DNA of 64,000 nucleotides from NCBI RefSeq assembly GCF_026914265.1, contig NC_069129.1, positions 22,305,945-22,369,944 of the forward strand. Direction: 5' to 3'. A program made the translations under genes and the position numbers. This stretch comes from Mya arenaria (lineage: Eukaryota; Mollusca; Bivalvia; Myida; Myidae). The notes below the pieces were generated by a model. The model was not told the DNA's origin. It made no database searches and worked only from the letters and a program-made list of their open reading frames with translations. This document shows positions 25,701 to 36,101 of the stretch, in pieces. Position 1 is the first letter of the stretch. Each line of letters begins with the position of its first letter.

Positions 25701-28700
25701 CTTTGTTGTATTCGGCTCATGATCACTAGAACAGGTGAAATAGGTAGGTCGATCTTGCTATTTTCTACTGGAAAAGCATGTGATATAAAGAATCTGACAC
25801 TCATCATCATATCATACATAATTTTATTCAACTCATCCATGAATTGTGTTAGTTAGTTTGCCAAAGGCTCGCTTACTAACATTTATTTCCTGAACTCTTT
25901 GAGTTCAATTGTGTATCATATGACGTCTATTTATGTCTAACACTTCTGACAGACTGAAACAGTTGTATAAGATGAATTATCTTTGTGGTATTTCCTTTAT
26001 ATCACACTTACAACTGTTAATTAAGTTATAATGATTCAAGGTTATCATTCTTAATGCTCAAATATGGAAAACTATATTTATATTCTTATTTCACCTGCTT
26101 ATTGCTGTTCATTTTGATCACAATCTATATATCTGTGGACCTAGTTAGAGCTCATTTTGATTAGATTTGGTTGTTAGTGTGGACCTGTTTAAGATTTAAT
26201 TTGATTTATGACTTCTACAACAATCATAAACAATGAAAATAAAACAAGATTAGACTCATTACAAAGGTTTTTAACAATCAGTTATGTTTGGAGAAGTAAC
26301 AACTTGCTTTTCTCTTAATCTTGGCCACATAAATCCTATAATTATCAAAGATTTAATAACTTGTTACCAATATTACTTTGTCTGACTTCTTGAATCATAT
26401 TAAGTAAATCACAAACCTGTGATTCAAGGTCACACAGAATTGGCAGCACATCTCAGCGTGGTCCTCACACAGAAGTTCAATGACCTTACTAGAGTGAAGG
26501 TCACATGAAATGAGGGTGTCGCCCCGCCCTCCCCACTTGTCCACATCCTCATAGCCCAACACAGCATGCTGTTTCATGATTTTGGAGTGAAATGTCAGGC
26601 ATTGGTCACAGTAGTACTTAGAGCAATCCCTACAGAAATACTTGGCTTCAGTATTTAGCTTGTCTTCTTGACATGGAGAGCAGACAAAGTCATGGATCAA
26701 ATCAGATGCCATTGACATTGAGTCTTTCAAGGACCCAGTGAGCTTTGAAGCCATTTTAAACCAGAAAGTTTGAGTATTCCATGCAATATTTCTGTTAAAT
26801 GTCACAACTTTAAGCAAGATTTCAGTATTGAAGCTTTTGCGTCAACAAATCTTAACAAGGAAGTAAAATACATTCATTGATATCCGATAGCTGTGAATAA
26901 TCACATTGAAGGAGAGTCATTTTATAATGCATGTTTATCATCATAAATTTTAACCTAACCAAGGGTGCAGAGATATGAATATTTTTATTCAAACAGGCTA
27001 TTATCTGCAAATAAAAATATTAGCTATCATCAAAATCAACATGTTCTTTTGACTCTACAGATTCTAACTAAATATCCAGAAAGAGGCATAGAATGCTATT
27101 TGAAGCAGAGATTAAATAAACAATATATATAACTCTTTACATAGTTATATAGATAAGAAGGTATCCAACAATGTTTTCGCTGAAATGTTCAAGTAATAAC
27201 CACATAACATAACTAATTCCTTGAAAGGTGAAAATGAATGAAATGTTAATTTAGTTATAAAAATTTTCATCTTTGTTCTAAAGGGCCTCCTAGGATCCCC
27301 TGTATCCTTTTTGTACTTTCAGAAATAATGTACAATACAATGAATACATGCATATTTTGGTACCAATCTTTTGATTTTTAAAAAAAAAAATTAGATTTGT
27401 TTTAATATGTAGTTTAAAACCATTAATGCTTTATACAGAAGATTACTTTAACACCATTTTCCAACGATGACAATACTGTTCTTATATAAAGCCTAATAAG
27501 GAAAATAAAAAAATAAAAAGCCTACCTACCCTACCTGTTTTTGAAACAAATGTAACCCTAACCAAATCAATTTTTTTTTTGCTTGAGCGACCTTCATACA
27601 TGTAGTATATTATGATGCCTGGCCCCTGGAACTTATATTTGACAGGAAGTCCCCCAAAAGATACCAAACATACACCTGAACAAATACAAACTTATACACT
27701 ACTGTTCGGCTTTTGTAATCATTATTCTTGTTTTGATACTATTCTTTTGGTAGCATTTCATAAATAATGAATACATTCATAACAGTATTTTTGAATTATC
27801 TGAATGTGTTTCTAATTCTGTGTTTCAGTCGTGGGTAGACTGGTTTTCCAGTGAAGTGATGATTCACCCCCTTTCAAACCAGCCCGAACACAAGAGGAGC
27901 TTTATACCCTCCAAATGGGAAAAACTCAAGGTTGGTAATTCTTATTTGGTACTCAGGAAGTATCTTGGTCATGGGTTGACTTATTTTTCATTAAAATGAT
28001 AAATTATCTTCGCTCCAACTACCACCAACACAGGAGTTTAATACTCTCCAATTTATTGAAAATCAGGGTAGGTAGTTCTAAATGAGATTCATTTCTCAAG
28101 AAATTAAAGAAGTTGAAATAAAAAGGTTGAACTGGAGGAAGCCTGCAAGTATGATGAGAAAGCATTACCTGGGAGTATTATTCTTTTCAGTGACATAATA
28201 TTGAACATTCTCTTTTACAGGTGGGTCAGATGGTGCATGCCCTGAAGATGGGCTGGATGAAACCTAGCAAGCCAGATGATGAAAAAGATGAGGAGGAGGA
28301 TGATGAGCCAAATTTCTACATGATCTGGAATGATGACGATGACGTGAGTCGAGATTGCACAATAATTTTGTAGATTGAGGAAAAGCATTTTCAGCTTATC
28401 GGATTTTCAAAAAGCATGAAAGCCTTGGTGTTGCCTTAGCAATTTACTCAGAAACTGTTGAAGATATTCTGATGACACTTGAACCACATGTTTCAACTGA
28501 CAATTCCCATTAGTAAAACAATGCCCTTACTGCTGACTTCATTAGCTGTTGAGTTAACCCTTTTTATGGTAAAAGATGGACAAGAATTATTAAGCATTAT
28601 TCTTATCGCTGGAGTTCTCTTGTTATAGATTTGCATTTGGGTAGATTTCTTTCTTTAAATTAATATTTATTTCATGGTTCTCTTTAAACCCTTCAAAGCA

Positions 28701-31700
28701 GTTTGTAAATGTTTGAACATAGTTTTAATACCTTAAACAAAAAGAAAAATATTTAAATCATTTTCATTTACAGTCTGAGATGAACAAGCGATACCGCCAG
28801 CATATCCCGGCACCAAAGACATCACTGCCTGGGCACGCAGAGAGCTACAATCCTCCACCAGAGTATCTGCTCACTAAAGAAGAGGTTTGTTATGGCTTAA
28901 AAGAGCACATGCTTCAGTAAGGTTGCACTCTATATATATATGTAACCAAAAAACTGTGTGAAATAAATGTTAAACTACAATTTCTCATTATTTAGTTTTT
29001 AGTTTTAAATGGAGAATGGGCAAAAGCAAGCATACTTTGTCCCATATAACTATTACCTTAAATGAAAATGTTTAACATTTATTACATGTATACATGTGTA
29101 TCTAAGTGCAATTACAAGTACAATAATTTCTGTTAAAAGGTAATAAATGTACTGTCATGAAATACACATCCAAAATCTGTTGCAACATAGGTTCACAGGG
29201 AAGATGGGATTGTTTTCACAGGAATGATGGGATTGTTTTGGCATTCTAGTATGTTATCTAAATTATCTATATCTTTTTTTCAGTGACCTTTTCCAGAAAC
29301 AAATATGTGTGCTTCTCCGATTGGTGTAATTTGAGTAACTTTTACTCTAACTATATTTATACTTTCATTATACTTTCAGGAAGAGCGTTGGAAAGACAAA
29401 GACCCAGAGGATAGAAGAGTCAACTTCATACCCAAGAAGTTTCCCAACCTACGAACTGTTCCTGGTTACTCAACATTTATACAGGAGAGGTTTGAGCGAT
29501 GTCTGGATCTGTACCTGTGTCCAAGACAGAGGAAAATGAGGGCAAGTGCCATAGAGAAATACTGGGATTTCTGTAATCTTATCTCCAGGGATTGATCTTA
29601 AACCTTAATCTGGCATGAAATTAATACAAGATGGACCCAAATCCCTTAAACATTGCTTTGTCCTTTTGCTAAGAAGGATAAGTCTGATAGTTTAGGGACT
29701 CCTGCATCCTTAAAGGTCTCCCTCTAGCTTGATCTCTGATCTTTTTATATACAATTTCTGAATTTTCTAATTTCAATTAAGATTATTTTATCTTAAGGCA
29801 ATCATGGTAAACATAGTACACAGTAGCCAGAATTTCCTAGTGAAAATTGTTTTAGAGAACTATTAGACATGCCCGGTAAAAACAAATTGCTGATACTAAA
29901 ACGCAGTGTCAATGTTAAGACTTCTTAAGCATGAACAAAAAATGTACATGTATGTCTCTTATGATTAAACTTATTGTAAATGTTTTTTAACGTTTTTGCA
30001 GATGAATGTTGATCCAGAAGATTTGATACCCAAACTGCCCAAACCCAAAGACCTTCAGCCTTTCCCTACCACACAGTCATTGGTAAGTTTGTCAATTTCT
30101 ATGCCCACAAAGGGAGTCATATTGTAGTCACAGTAATTATGTCTCCTCCATTCATAAGGAGACATATTGTTTTTGCCCTAACCATCAGTCAGTCTGTACG
30201 TCACACTTTGTTTTCTTCTCAATAAAGGTGAAGAAACGGTTTCCGCTCAATAACTAAAGATCCTTTGGGTCCAGGAACATCATACTTGGTATGCTAGTTG
30301 TTCATGACCATTAGATGACCCCTATTGATTTTGAGGTCAAAAGGTCAAGGTTACCTTCTAGTAAAAAACAATATGTTGGCTGTGACCTTATGCTTAAAAA
30401 TGGTTTCTGCTCAATAAATAAAGAATGCTTGTACCCAGGAACTTAATACTTGGTATGCTAGTTGATCATGGCTATTAGATGACACCAATTGATTTTGAGA
30501 TCCGTAAGTCAAAGGTCAAGGTCACCGTGACCATGAGGTGTAGAAACGGTTTCCGCTCAATAACTAAAGATCCTTTGGGTCCAGGAACATCATACTTGGT
30601 ATGCTAGTTGTTCATGACCAGTAGATGACCCCTATTGATTTTGAGATCAAAAGGTCAAAGGTCAAGGTAACCTTCTGGTAAAAAAACAATATGTTGGCGG
30701 TGACCTTATGCTTAAAATGATTTCTGCTCAATAAATAAAGAACGCTTGTACCCAGGAACTTAAAACTTGGTATGCTAGTTGGTCATGACTAGTAGATAAC
30801 ACCAATTGATTTTGAGATCACTAAGTCAAAGGTCAAGGTCGCCATGACCTTGAGGTAAAGAAACGGTTACCGCTCAGTAACTAAAGAACGCTTGCACCCA
30901 GGAACTTCATACTTGGTATGCAAGTTTATCATGACTAGTAGATGACCCCTTTTGATTTTGTAATCAGTCCGTTAGTCAGTCAGTCAGTCCGTCAGTCTGT
31001 ATGTCACACTTTGTTTCCGCTCAATTAATAAAGAACACTTGCACCAAGGAACTTCGTATTTGGTATGCTAGTCGGTCATGACTAGTAGATGACCCCTATT
31101 GATTTTGAGATCAGTAGGTCAAAGGTCAAGGTTGCCGTGACCTTGAGGTGAGGAAACAGTTACCGCTCATTAACTAAAGATCACTTGCACTCAAGAACTT
31201 GGTATGCAATTTGGTCATATAGATGATCCTTAATGATTTTGTGATCAGTAGGTCAAAGGTCAAGGTCACGATGACCTTGAGCTGAAAAATAATTTCCGAT
31301 CAATTATTGAATAATGCTTGCGCCCAGGAACTTCATACAATACAAACTTAGTTTACATTTTCCAAGATTAATCAACAACACTTTTTTCTCTTCACTATTT
31401 AATACGGGTGAATAAACCAAACTTCACTGTTGGTTCGTCTCCAGTCCAAAATTACAAATTTCATGTCCATCATTTATTTTTCCTCAGCTACGACCACACA
31501 ATAGGAGAGACAAGCACTTTTTCAAAAAAGCAATCTCTAGTTTGTGTCTGTTCGTTACCATCAAGTCTCAGCTGTAACTAAACCCAAATTGATTCGAATT
31601 TCAATCAAACTTCACAGAATAGTACAGAAGCATGGAGTGGCGTGTTGCACATGTGCTCCCGTCACTGAGTTCATAGTTACACTTTCAGGTCTGTTGGTTA

Positions 31701-34700
31701 ATTTGACCATGCCAACAAGGCCAATTAGGGTCATTTGCCACATTCCTGTGATAGCTCCTGATCATTTTTTACTTAAACAAAAGTCAAAATAAACCATAAA
31801 AAATGAATATATTGTCAGGCTTATATGAATGGTAAGTCAAAATACAAAACAATGAAGCAAACAGAAACTAAGGTCATATCTTAGACTTTCGGTCTTATCT
31901 TGACAAAACATATGCAAGGGTCATACACGGGCATGGTTCATTTCAGGCAGCGAGTATATGGGTGGATATGAACCTGACAAACGTACAACCATGGTATATC
32001 TAATCCAAGAATTTACAAATGTCTAAGTATGTTGTGTGACTGTTGACCCAAACAGTCAGCAAGATATTATGATAAATAAAAAAAGCAGCATATTCTCGTT
32101 ATGTTTCCATATTTTGTCCACGTAAGAGTCACCAGTGTCACCAAGGATATGATCTTTAATGTGCCGCAGACCCCAGCAGTCAGAATTTTGGTACGATGTT
32201 AAACGTAAAGCAATTAGTAAAGAATGTTTACTTCTGTCCTACAGATCTACAAGGGACACACAGGCATGGTACGATGTGTGACAGTTGACCCTAGCGGTCA
32301 ATGGATAGCGAGCGGTGGAGACGATGGAACTGTCAGGGTTTGGGAAGTTTCAACAGCCCGGTGCTTGAAGACGACGCTTGTCCATGGAGGAGGGAAAGTC
32401 AAGTGTATAGCATGGAATCCAAACCCTGCTGTATGCCTGGTTGCTGTTGTGAGGTAAGTCATTCAACAATTTATTTCAGAATGTATACAAGTCCATGAAT
32501 TTGTTGTCTCAAATGTCATATAAGTCCATTTTTCAGTTATGCTTATACTCGCCAGACATTCAGTATTTTTGTGTTTACATTTTAATCATTCAACTTAAGG
32601 CTCATATGATCAAGTTATGAAGGATAAACCAGTGGCTTTAAAAAATTTGTTTGCTCTTTGAGTTTTATACAAACCATAAAAGAAATGCATAAGGGCCGTC
32701 ATAACATGTTTATACTGAAATTGTCTTTAACCAGCGACCGAAGCGTAATGCTGCTGAATCCAGGGGTCGGTGATAAACTCCAGCTGTCCAATACAGACAC
32801 CATGCTGGAACAGACACAGCCTGTTGACAACCAAGGTACGTAAAGCAGTAAGGTTGCGATATTATAGAGTTGGAACCTGTAAGTGTTCGATATTTTCACT
32901 ACTAGAAAATCTGGGTTATGCCCCTTTTTAGTTTGTCAGTTTTTTTGTCAAAAGAAGTTTTGGTATTGTAAATGCCGATGTGTCATTGTAATAGGTTTTA
33001 GCTTCATAATTTTGATCATCAACTTGAACTTCAATTAACAATATGATGTTTTTAAAAAAAGAAAAAGATTTTTCAAATACACTCCATTGACTGACCAAGG
33101 AAATATTTTAGATAAAACTGCCATTGGCCATGTAAAAATTTTGAAATTTGCCATTGACCGACCATAGAAATATTTTTAGAAAACAGCCTTGACTATTGAA
33201 ATATTTCTTTTACAGATGCCAAGGTTCCTGTTGCATGGAACGTGTGTGAAGGGAAAGAGTTTGAAGCAGGCTTTCGACTGAATCTCTCACACGGACATGT
33301 AAGTCTGTTCATCTGTTGACGTAGTAAAAAATGAAAGTAAATTTGTATTTATTTTGCTTTGCCCAGTGATTAGGGTACTCACTTACACCAATTTTAGGGT
33401 GGGAGTGGTCTAGCCGAAAAGTTAATTGTTTCTCACCTGATAAGATGTGGTTCAAGTCTCATCAGGAATTTTGTTAATGGCCTTTCAAAACTAGTACTGG
33501 TTTCTGCCCAGGAAATCGACTAAAGCTAGATTCTATAAGCTTTCAGCCCAAAAATAATCAGTATAAACATAGCATGAGTGCTTGTGAGTTTGGTTATTGG
33601 CATCCATGTCAGACAAATAAGTTTGCTCAAAATACTCTGGTCACTGCAGCAAAAGAAGACCTCACTCCCACGTACCACTGTTCTTAAAAGCTATTGAGAA
33701 AACAAACTTTGGCAATAAAATATTTGCAGCATTTTGTGAGATATTGCATTCACTTTGTAGAATATTAACTATGTGTTGTCTTATTTTCCAGGACGTCTCC
33801 CAGGTGACATGGCATTCCAAGGGAGACTACTTCGCCACGGTAATGCCCCAAGGACAATCGCGATCAGTGCTTATACACCAGTTGTCACGGAAACGCTCAC
33901 AAAACCCATTCTCCAAGTCCAAGGGCATTGTACAGTGTGTGAGATTCCATCCACTGAGACCTTTCCTGTTTGTTGCAGTAAGCTGTTTTACTATTACTAG
34001 CTTTGATGTTTGAGTTAAACAACATACAGTAAAATGCTCAATATGGTATCTTTTTTATCGGTATTTAAACTACCTCTATGATATATGTAATGTGTTTAGC
34101 ATTGAAATAGTTGTGTATATACGTTTTGGTCACGGTCATTCCACTATCTTTACCATGTGTAAAGATGAAAGGGCTAGTCCATGTACCCTGCTTTGAACAT
34201 GATTTTCCCATACTGGAACAGACCTCAGGATATTTTTCTGGATTGACAATTATCAGTTGTTAGAACCCCTGATAGTGCAAAAACATTTTCTTTGGCCAGG
34301 ACTAAAAAGTTGACTTAAGTTATTTAACTTGGTACACACGTCGCCAGGGACAATATGCATTTGTTAAGTAATTCCCATAACTCCTAAATGTTATTGTCAA
34401 ATTATGCCCCATACGAGCTCCTTTGTTAGTCTAAGAGTTTGAATATTTGTTTGAATACTGTTAAAATCATTACTATCGACTTTCCAGACACAGAGGTTTG
34501 TGAGAGTTTACAATCTGCTGAAACAAGAGCTGAGCAAGAAGCTGATGACCAACTGCAAGTGGGTGTCCAGTCTTGCAGTGCACCCTGAAGGTAGGCTAGC
34601 TTGACCATTAACAAAAATCTACTTATTAGAATAGTGAGTTGTTTCCAAAGGGACAAAATGTAATTTAATACATTGAGCTGTATACAGCAGTTAGTCATTT

Positions 34701-36101
34701 TGTACATTATGTAAAAGTTATTTACACTTATTAACACTAAAACTTATTTCACTTTGTAGATGGTGGCATTTTCATATACCTTTCTTAAACAAACAGAAAT
34801 TGACCTTGATATGTAGACTTATTTCTTAATTTAGTTTTAAGTTTTTTTTCTTGTTTTAGGTGATAATCTGTTAATTGGCAGCTATGATAGCAGGTTGAGC
34901 TGGTTTGACCTGGACCTTTCCACCAAACCGTACCAGACTCTCAAGTAAGTTTTAAAAAGTTAAAAAATCTTGTAGAAATTTAATAATATAGTCTTGAAAA
35001 ACTTCAAGGTGTACCAAAGAGGTGGAGCCTGGTGACAAACACCGGGCTGTTGACATATTCGAATCTTCACTTACCATTGCTTAATACAATGTCATAATGG
35101 TCAGTCAGTTCATTTAAAAGAAACACCAGGTTCTCTACAGAAACAGACAATATCTACAGAAACAGACAATATAAATATTAAGTATTAACCGCCAACGTGT
35201 TGGCTGTTTTCCAATTGCTTTTCCACTGCACTGGACTTATAGTCACTAAAGTCTTAAGACTGAGTATTTAAAGAGACTCAGAATCAGAAAAGCAAAATTT
35301 TAACTTGGCTGTATAAATGCTATTGCTATACCAAAAATGTAAAAGGGTGTTGTATCTGTCACAAATAACCTGTTCTACAATAAACAGACATAACAAATAT
35401 GTGTATTTTTATAACCTCAAATGGCTTAGAAAGAAGGTTTACAAAGTAAATTGAATAAACTTAGGTAACACTAAAAGGTCTTTCGTCCTGTGTGTTACCA
35501 TAGTGGCAACACATATTTTCCTCCATCAGCAATAACTGCTCCATTATGCACATGTCTATTGTAATTTCTTTGATCTGTAGACACCACAAGAAAGCGATCC
35601 GTCAAGTATGTTATCACCGTCGTTACCCATTGTTTGCCTCTGTCAGCGATGACTGCTCCATCATTGTGTGTCACGGAATGGTCTACAAGTAAGTTTTTTC
35701 TACATATTGTTTGTCTTTTTTATGCTGATATTTCTTCACAGTTGATGCAAGACGGCTGTATAAAGGAATGATGTTACATACATTGACATTTTTTGTATGT
35801 AGTATTCTCGATTGCCGAAATACTGCCATGAACAAATAATACAAATATACAAACATGCTACATCTCCAGTTTTAGTAATATATTATTTGTAATAATATAT
35901 ACCTACTTTCATTTCTTTGGACTTCAATATATATTCTGTCTTTGCAGTGATATGCTACAAAACCCATTGATTGTACCAGTGAAGGTCTTACGAGGACACA
36001 CGCCAGAAAAAGACGTTGGCATCTTAGACTGTGTGTTCCACCCGACACAACCCTGGATTTTCTCTGCAGGGGCAGACTCAACCATTAGACTGTTTACTTG
36101 A
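7799..36101 (+). CDS. BOP1: Ribosome biogenesis protein BOP1, 18 exons, complete
   Basis: Exons: 7799-7858, 10456-10605, 11492-11719, 13289-13440, 16882-17002, 27829-27930, 28221-28343, 28774-28884, 29380-29541, 30002-30082, 32245-32453, 32735-32835, 33216-33298, 33792-33977, 34488-34590, 34860-34944, 35581-35688, 35948-36101. They join in phase to 772 codons plus TGA; vertebrate BOP1 is about 750. In known biology BOP1 binds PES1 and WDR12 (PeBoW complex) in the nucleolus for 28S/5.8S rRNA processing and 60S assembly. Visible parts: a basic KRKR cluster at residues 4-7; an acidic Asp/Glu/Ser region to about 146; the BOP1 N-terminal domain at about 147-430 ([43 protein letters not shown]); then a WD40 propeller from about 431 ([13 protein letters not shown]) to the C-terminal [10 protein letters not shown]. 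Intron 9 (29542-30001) begins with GC rather than GT. Intron 5 (17003-27828) hosts an antisense TRIM-like gene. Partial copies follow downstream. Confidence 0.95.
7859..10455. other. BOP1 intron 1
   Basis: This AT-rich intron sits between the first coding exon (20 codons, ending before gtaagt) and exon 2 (acceptor aaacag|gtg). Apart from a LINE 3' fragment on the minus strand at about 9100-9766, I see no gene or repeat in it. Confidence 0.7.
9100..9766 (-). mobile_element. LINE reverse-transcriptase C-terminal fragment (CR1/jockey-like)
   Basis: A 167-residue frame at 9263-9766 matches the end of a non-LTR retrotransposon polymerase: [56 protein letters not shown] and the closing [14 protein letters not shown]. 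The catalytic part of the reverse transcriptase is absent, so this is the usual 5'-truncated copy with a short 3' tail to about 9100. It lies in BOP1 intron 1, antisense to the gene. The clade within the non-LTR group is inferred from the look of the C-terminal block. Confidence 0.85.
11132..11240. repeat. Possible hAT-type terminal fragment
   Basis: The string agtgttgggaatcggttcca, followed by tatcgataatcggttccact, resembles the ends of hAT-like non-autonomous elements, which often start CAGTGTTGGGAA. No matching second end was found. It lies in BOP1 intron 2. Confidence is low. Confidence 0.25.
12084..12464. mobile_element. TTAA-flanked MITE
   Basis: The sequence starts TTAA-agtgacact and ends agcgtgcatct-TTAA; the ends are imperfect inverted repeats. 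A second copy of the same family is at 53286-53660 in unit 2. A TTAA target duplication with short inverted repeats fits a piggyBac-type non-autonomous element. It lies in BOP1 intron 3, and the corresponding intron remnants in units 2 and 3 lack it. Confidence 0.7.
12461..12798. mobile_element. Second TTAA-flanked MITE, abutting the first
   Basis: Its left end is TTAA-agcagcactcacacggatt and its right end is cagtgagagtgcagct-TTAA. The terminal inverted repeats of about 20 bases have a few mismatches. It shares the TTAA at 12461-12464 with the preceding MITE. The terminal string resembles a MITE common in mollusc genomes (from memory). No coding capacity. Confidence 0.7.
13966..16303. mobile_element. 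Satellite-bearing transposable element
   Basis: The inverted ends atgcccccga (13966-13975) and tcgggggcat (16294-16303) bracket a short unique left flank, a 181-bp tandem array and a diverged right flank that continues to ctgtgacagctcttgttta near 16334. The paralogous positions in unit 2 (about 38955) and unit 3 (about 57535) lack the whole block, which shows that it inserted as one piece. The layout of unique ends around a central satellite matches what is known for bivalve pearl-type and Helitron-like non-autonomous elements; the exact class is not proven. No transposase is visible. Confidence 0.7.
13985..16110. repeat. 181-bp satellite array, about eleven to twelve copies
   Basis: The string ggtcacacttagtg recurs at 14121, 14302, 14483, 14664, 14845, 15026, 15207, 15388, 15569 and 15750 (the last with one change), an exact 181-bp step. 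A further copy near 15931 and a diverged final copy near 16110 complete the array. Monomers differ by only a few substitutions. Ten of them carry tcaaggtca, the first starting at 14117. The open frame at 15860-16105 is a by-product of the array. Confidence 0.95.
17240..18044. mobile_element. TTAA-flanked insertion in BOP1 intron 5
   Basis: The insertion lies between TTAA at 17240-17243 and TTAA at 18041-18044. The paralogous sites hold a single TTAA: 39220-39223 in unit 2 (gggttTTAAccaggtt context) and about 58094-58097 in unit 3. The interior has three diverged copies of a roughly 160-bp module (cttcattcaattgacttaat recurs) and ends with gtcttatgacggctcttg. No open reading frame. I found no clear terminal inverted repeats, so the class is open despite the TTAA duplication. 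Confidence 0.65.
18050..18530. repeat. Diverged tandem repeat shared by all three units
   Basis: Modules of roughly 120-140 bp contain 'ttgacatatctt', 'ggaagagtttatgga' and 'gttgaaactgaata'. Matching arrays occur at about 39240-39790 and 58110-58690. The array therefore predates the duplications. Confidence 0.75.
19007..19037. repeat. Perfect 31-bp palindrome
   Basis: cagtgaaaatatcaa is followed by one base and its exact inverted complement ttgatattttcactg. Related strings flank it (cagtgaaataac before, gtgaaaatatcaac after), so it may be part of a larger palindromic repeat at about 18990-19070. A similar string lies near 1518-1545. Confidence 0.7.
20016..20163. mobile_element. 148-bp foldback MITE
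   Basis: The left arm tttgtttatttcagtgtaag (continuing through atcgtattt) and the right arm from about 20135 to 20163 are exact inverted complements for 29 bases. Pairing continues with few mismatches to a centre at gtggcttcgccac (about 20085-20097). The whole element could fold into one long hairpin. It lies just downstream of the TRIM-like gene, inside BOP1 intron 5. Neither later unit shows it at the matching place. Confidence 0.8.
20396..26754 (-). CDS. RING-less TRIM-like protein (B-box, coiled coil, NHL-type propeller), copy 1
   Basis: Two exons on the minus strand: 26754-26417 and 21797-20396, 579 codons. The junction joins cac ag|gtttgt to ctacaacag|g atg, giving NHRMCRS in phase. 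I chose the ATG at 26752-26754 (aaaATGG context, MASKLTGS); an upstream in-frame ATG at 26817 is possible. Residues about 25-110 hold two B-box zinc fingers: CSPC, CRDC and CDQC with paired His, then CDLH, CEDH and CCQFC. There is no RING, so ubiquitin-ligase activity cannot be assumed. A coiled coil (about 115-260) is followed by an NHL-like beta-propeller ([18 protein letters not shown] onward). Relatives are expanded in molluscs and often linked to immunity; the role here is inference. The gene lies wholly in BOP1 intron 5 on the opposite strand. The coding frame is unbroken. Confidence 0.88.
22000..22930. repeat. Dispersed repeat with internal tandem modules in the TRIM-like intron
   Basis: It begins near tatcccccgccttgaaaagg, a hairpin-forming start with cgaggggata, followed by a tg/cg-rich leader and cagtccgtccgtccc. 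Three to four modules containing accaaactttcacagattga and gcgcatattgtcgggctttt follow at a spacing of about 150-175 bp. It ends with aaggtcaaggtcg-type text near 22750-22890. The open frames at 21942-22363 are products of this repeat. Confidence 0.7.
22931..24640. other. Repeat-rich intron segment of TRIM-like copy 1
   Basis: There is no coding potential here. A hairpin-like stretch at about 23508-23576 (tccataactttaatgttgat opposite aacacattaaagttatgg) and a second at 24121-24159 (taacacgtccaaaaaggtaa opposite acgtgttcgctga) look like two ends of a roughly 0.7-kb element. Related sequences from both ends occur fused in a roughly 110-bp block at 43433-43542. Confidence 0.5.
24641..26416. other. 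Remaining TRIM-like intron, nothing further seen
   Basis: This is the AT-rich intron of the TRIM-like gene. Its part near the first exon (25640-26400) aligns with about 44890-45600 in unit 2. I see no gene, RNA or clear repeat; the short frames at 25133-25516 and 25649-25856 look random. Confidence 0.6.
30135..31545. repeat. Tandem-module repeat inserted in BOP1 intron 10
   Basis: It starts with a small hairpin, gtctcctccattcataagga + gac. Modules follow with cttggtatgctagttg at 30286, 30450, 30596, 30767 and related positions. Spacing alternates between about 146 and 164-171 bp, giving a roughly 310-bp higher-order repeat (30233-30310 is nearly identical to 30543-30620). Unit 2 lacks the block in the same intron (about 49740-49770), so it inserted after the duplication or was lost there. 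Several modules carry aggtcaaggtcac-type palindromes. Non-coding. Confidence 0.8.
33395..33475 (+). repeat. tRNA-derived SINE relic in BOP1 intron 13
   Basis: gtggtctagccgaaaagtta resembles an A box and tgtggttcaagtctcatcag a B box, spaced as in a tRNA head. The paralogous intron in unit 2 has a decayed version at about 51668-51745. The insertion therefore predates the duplication. Confidence 0.5.
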
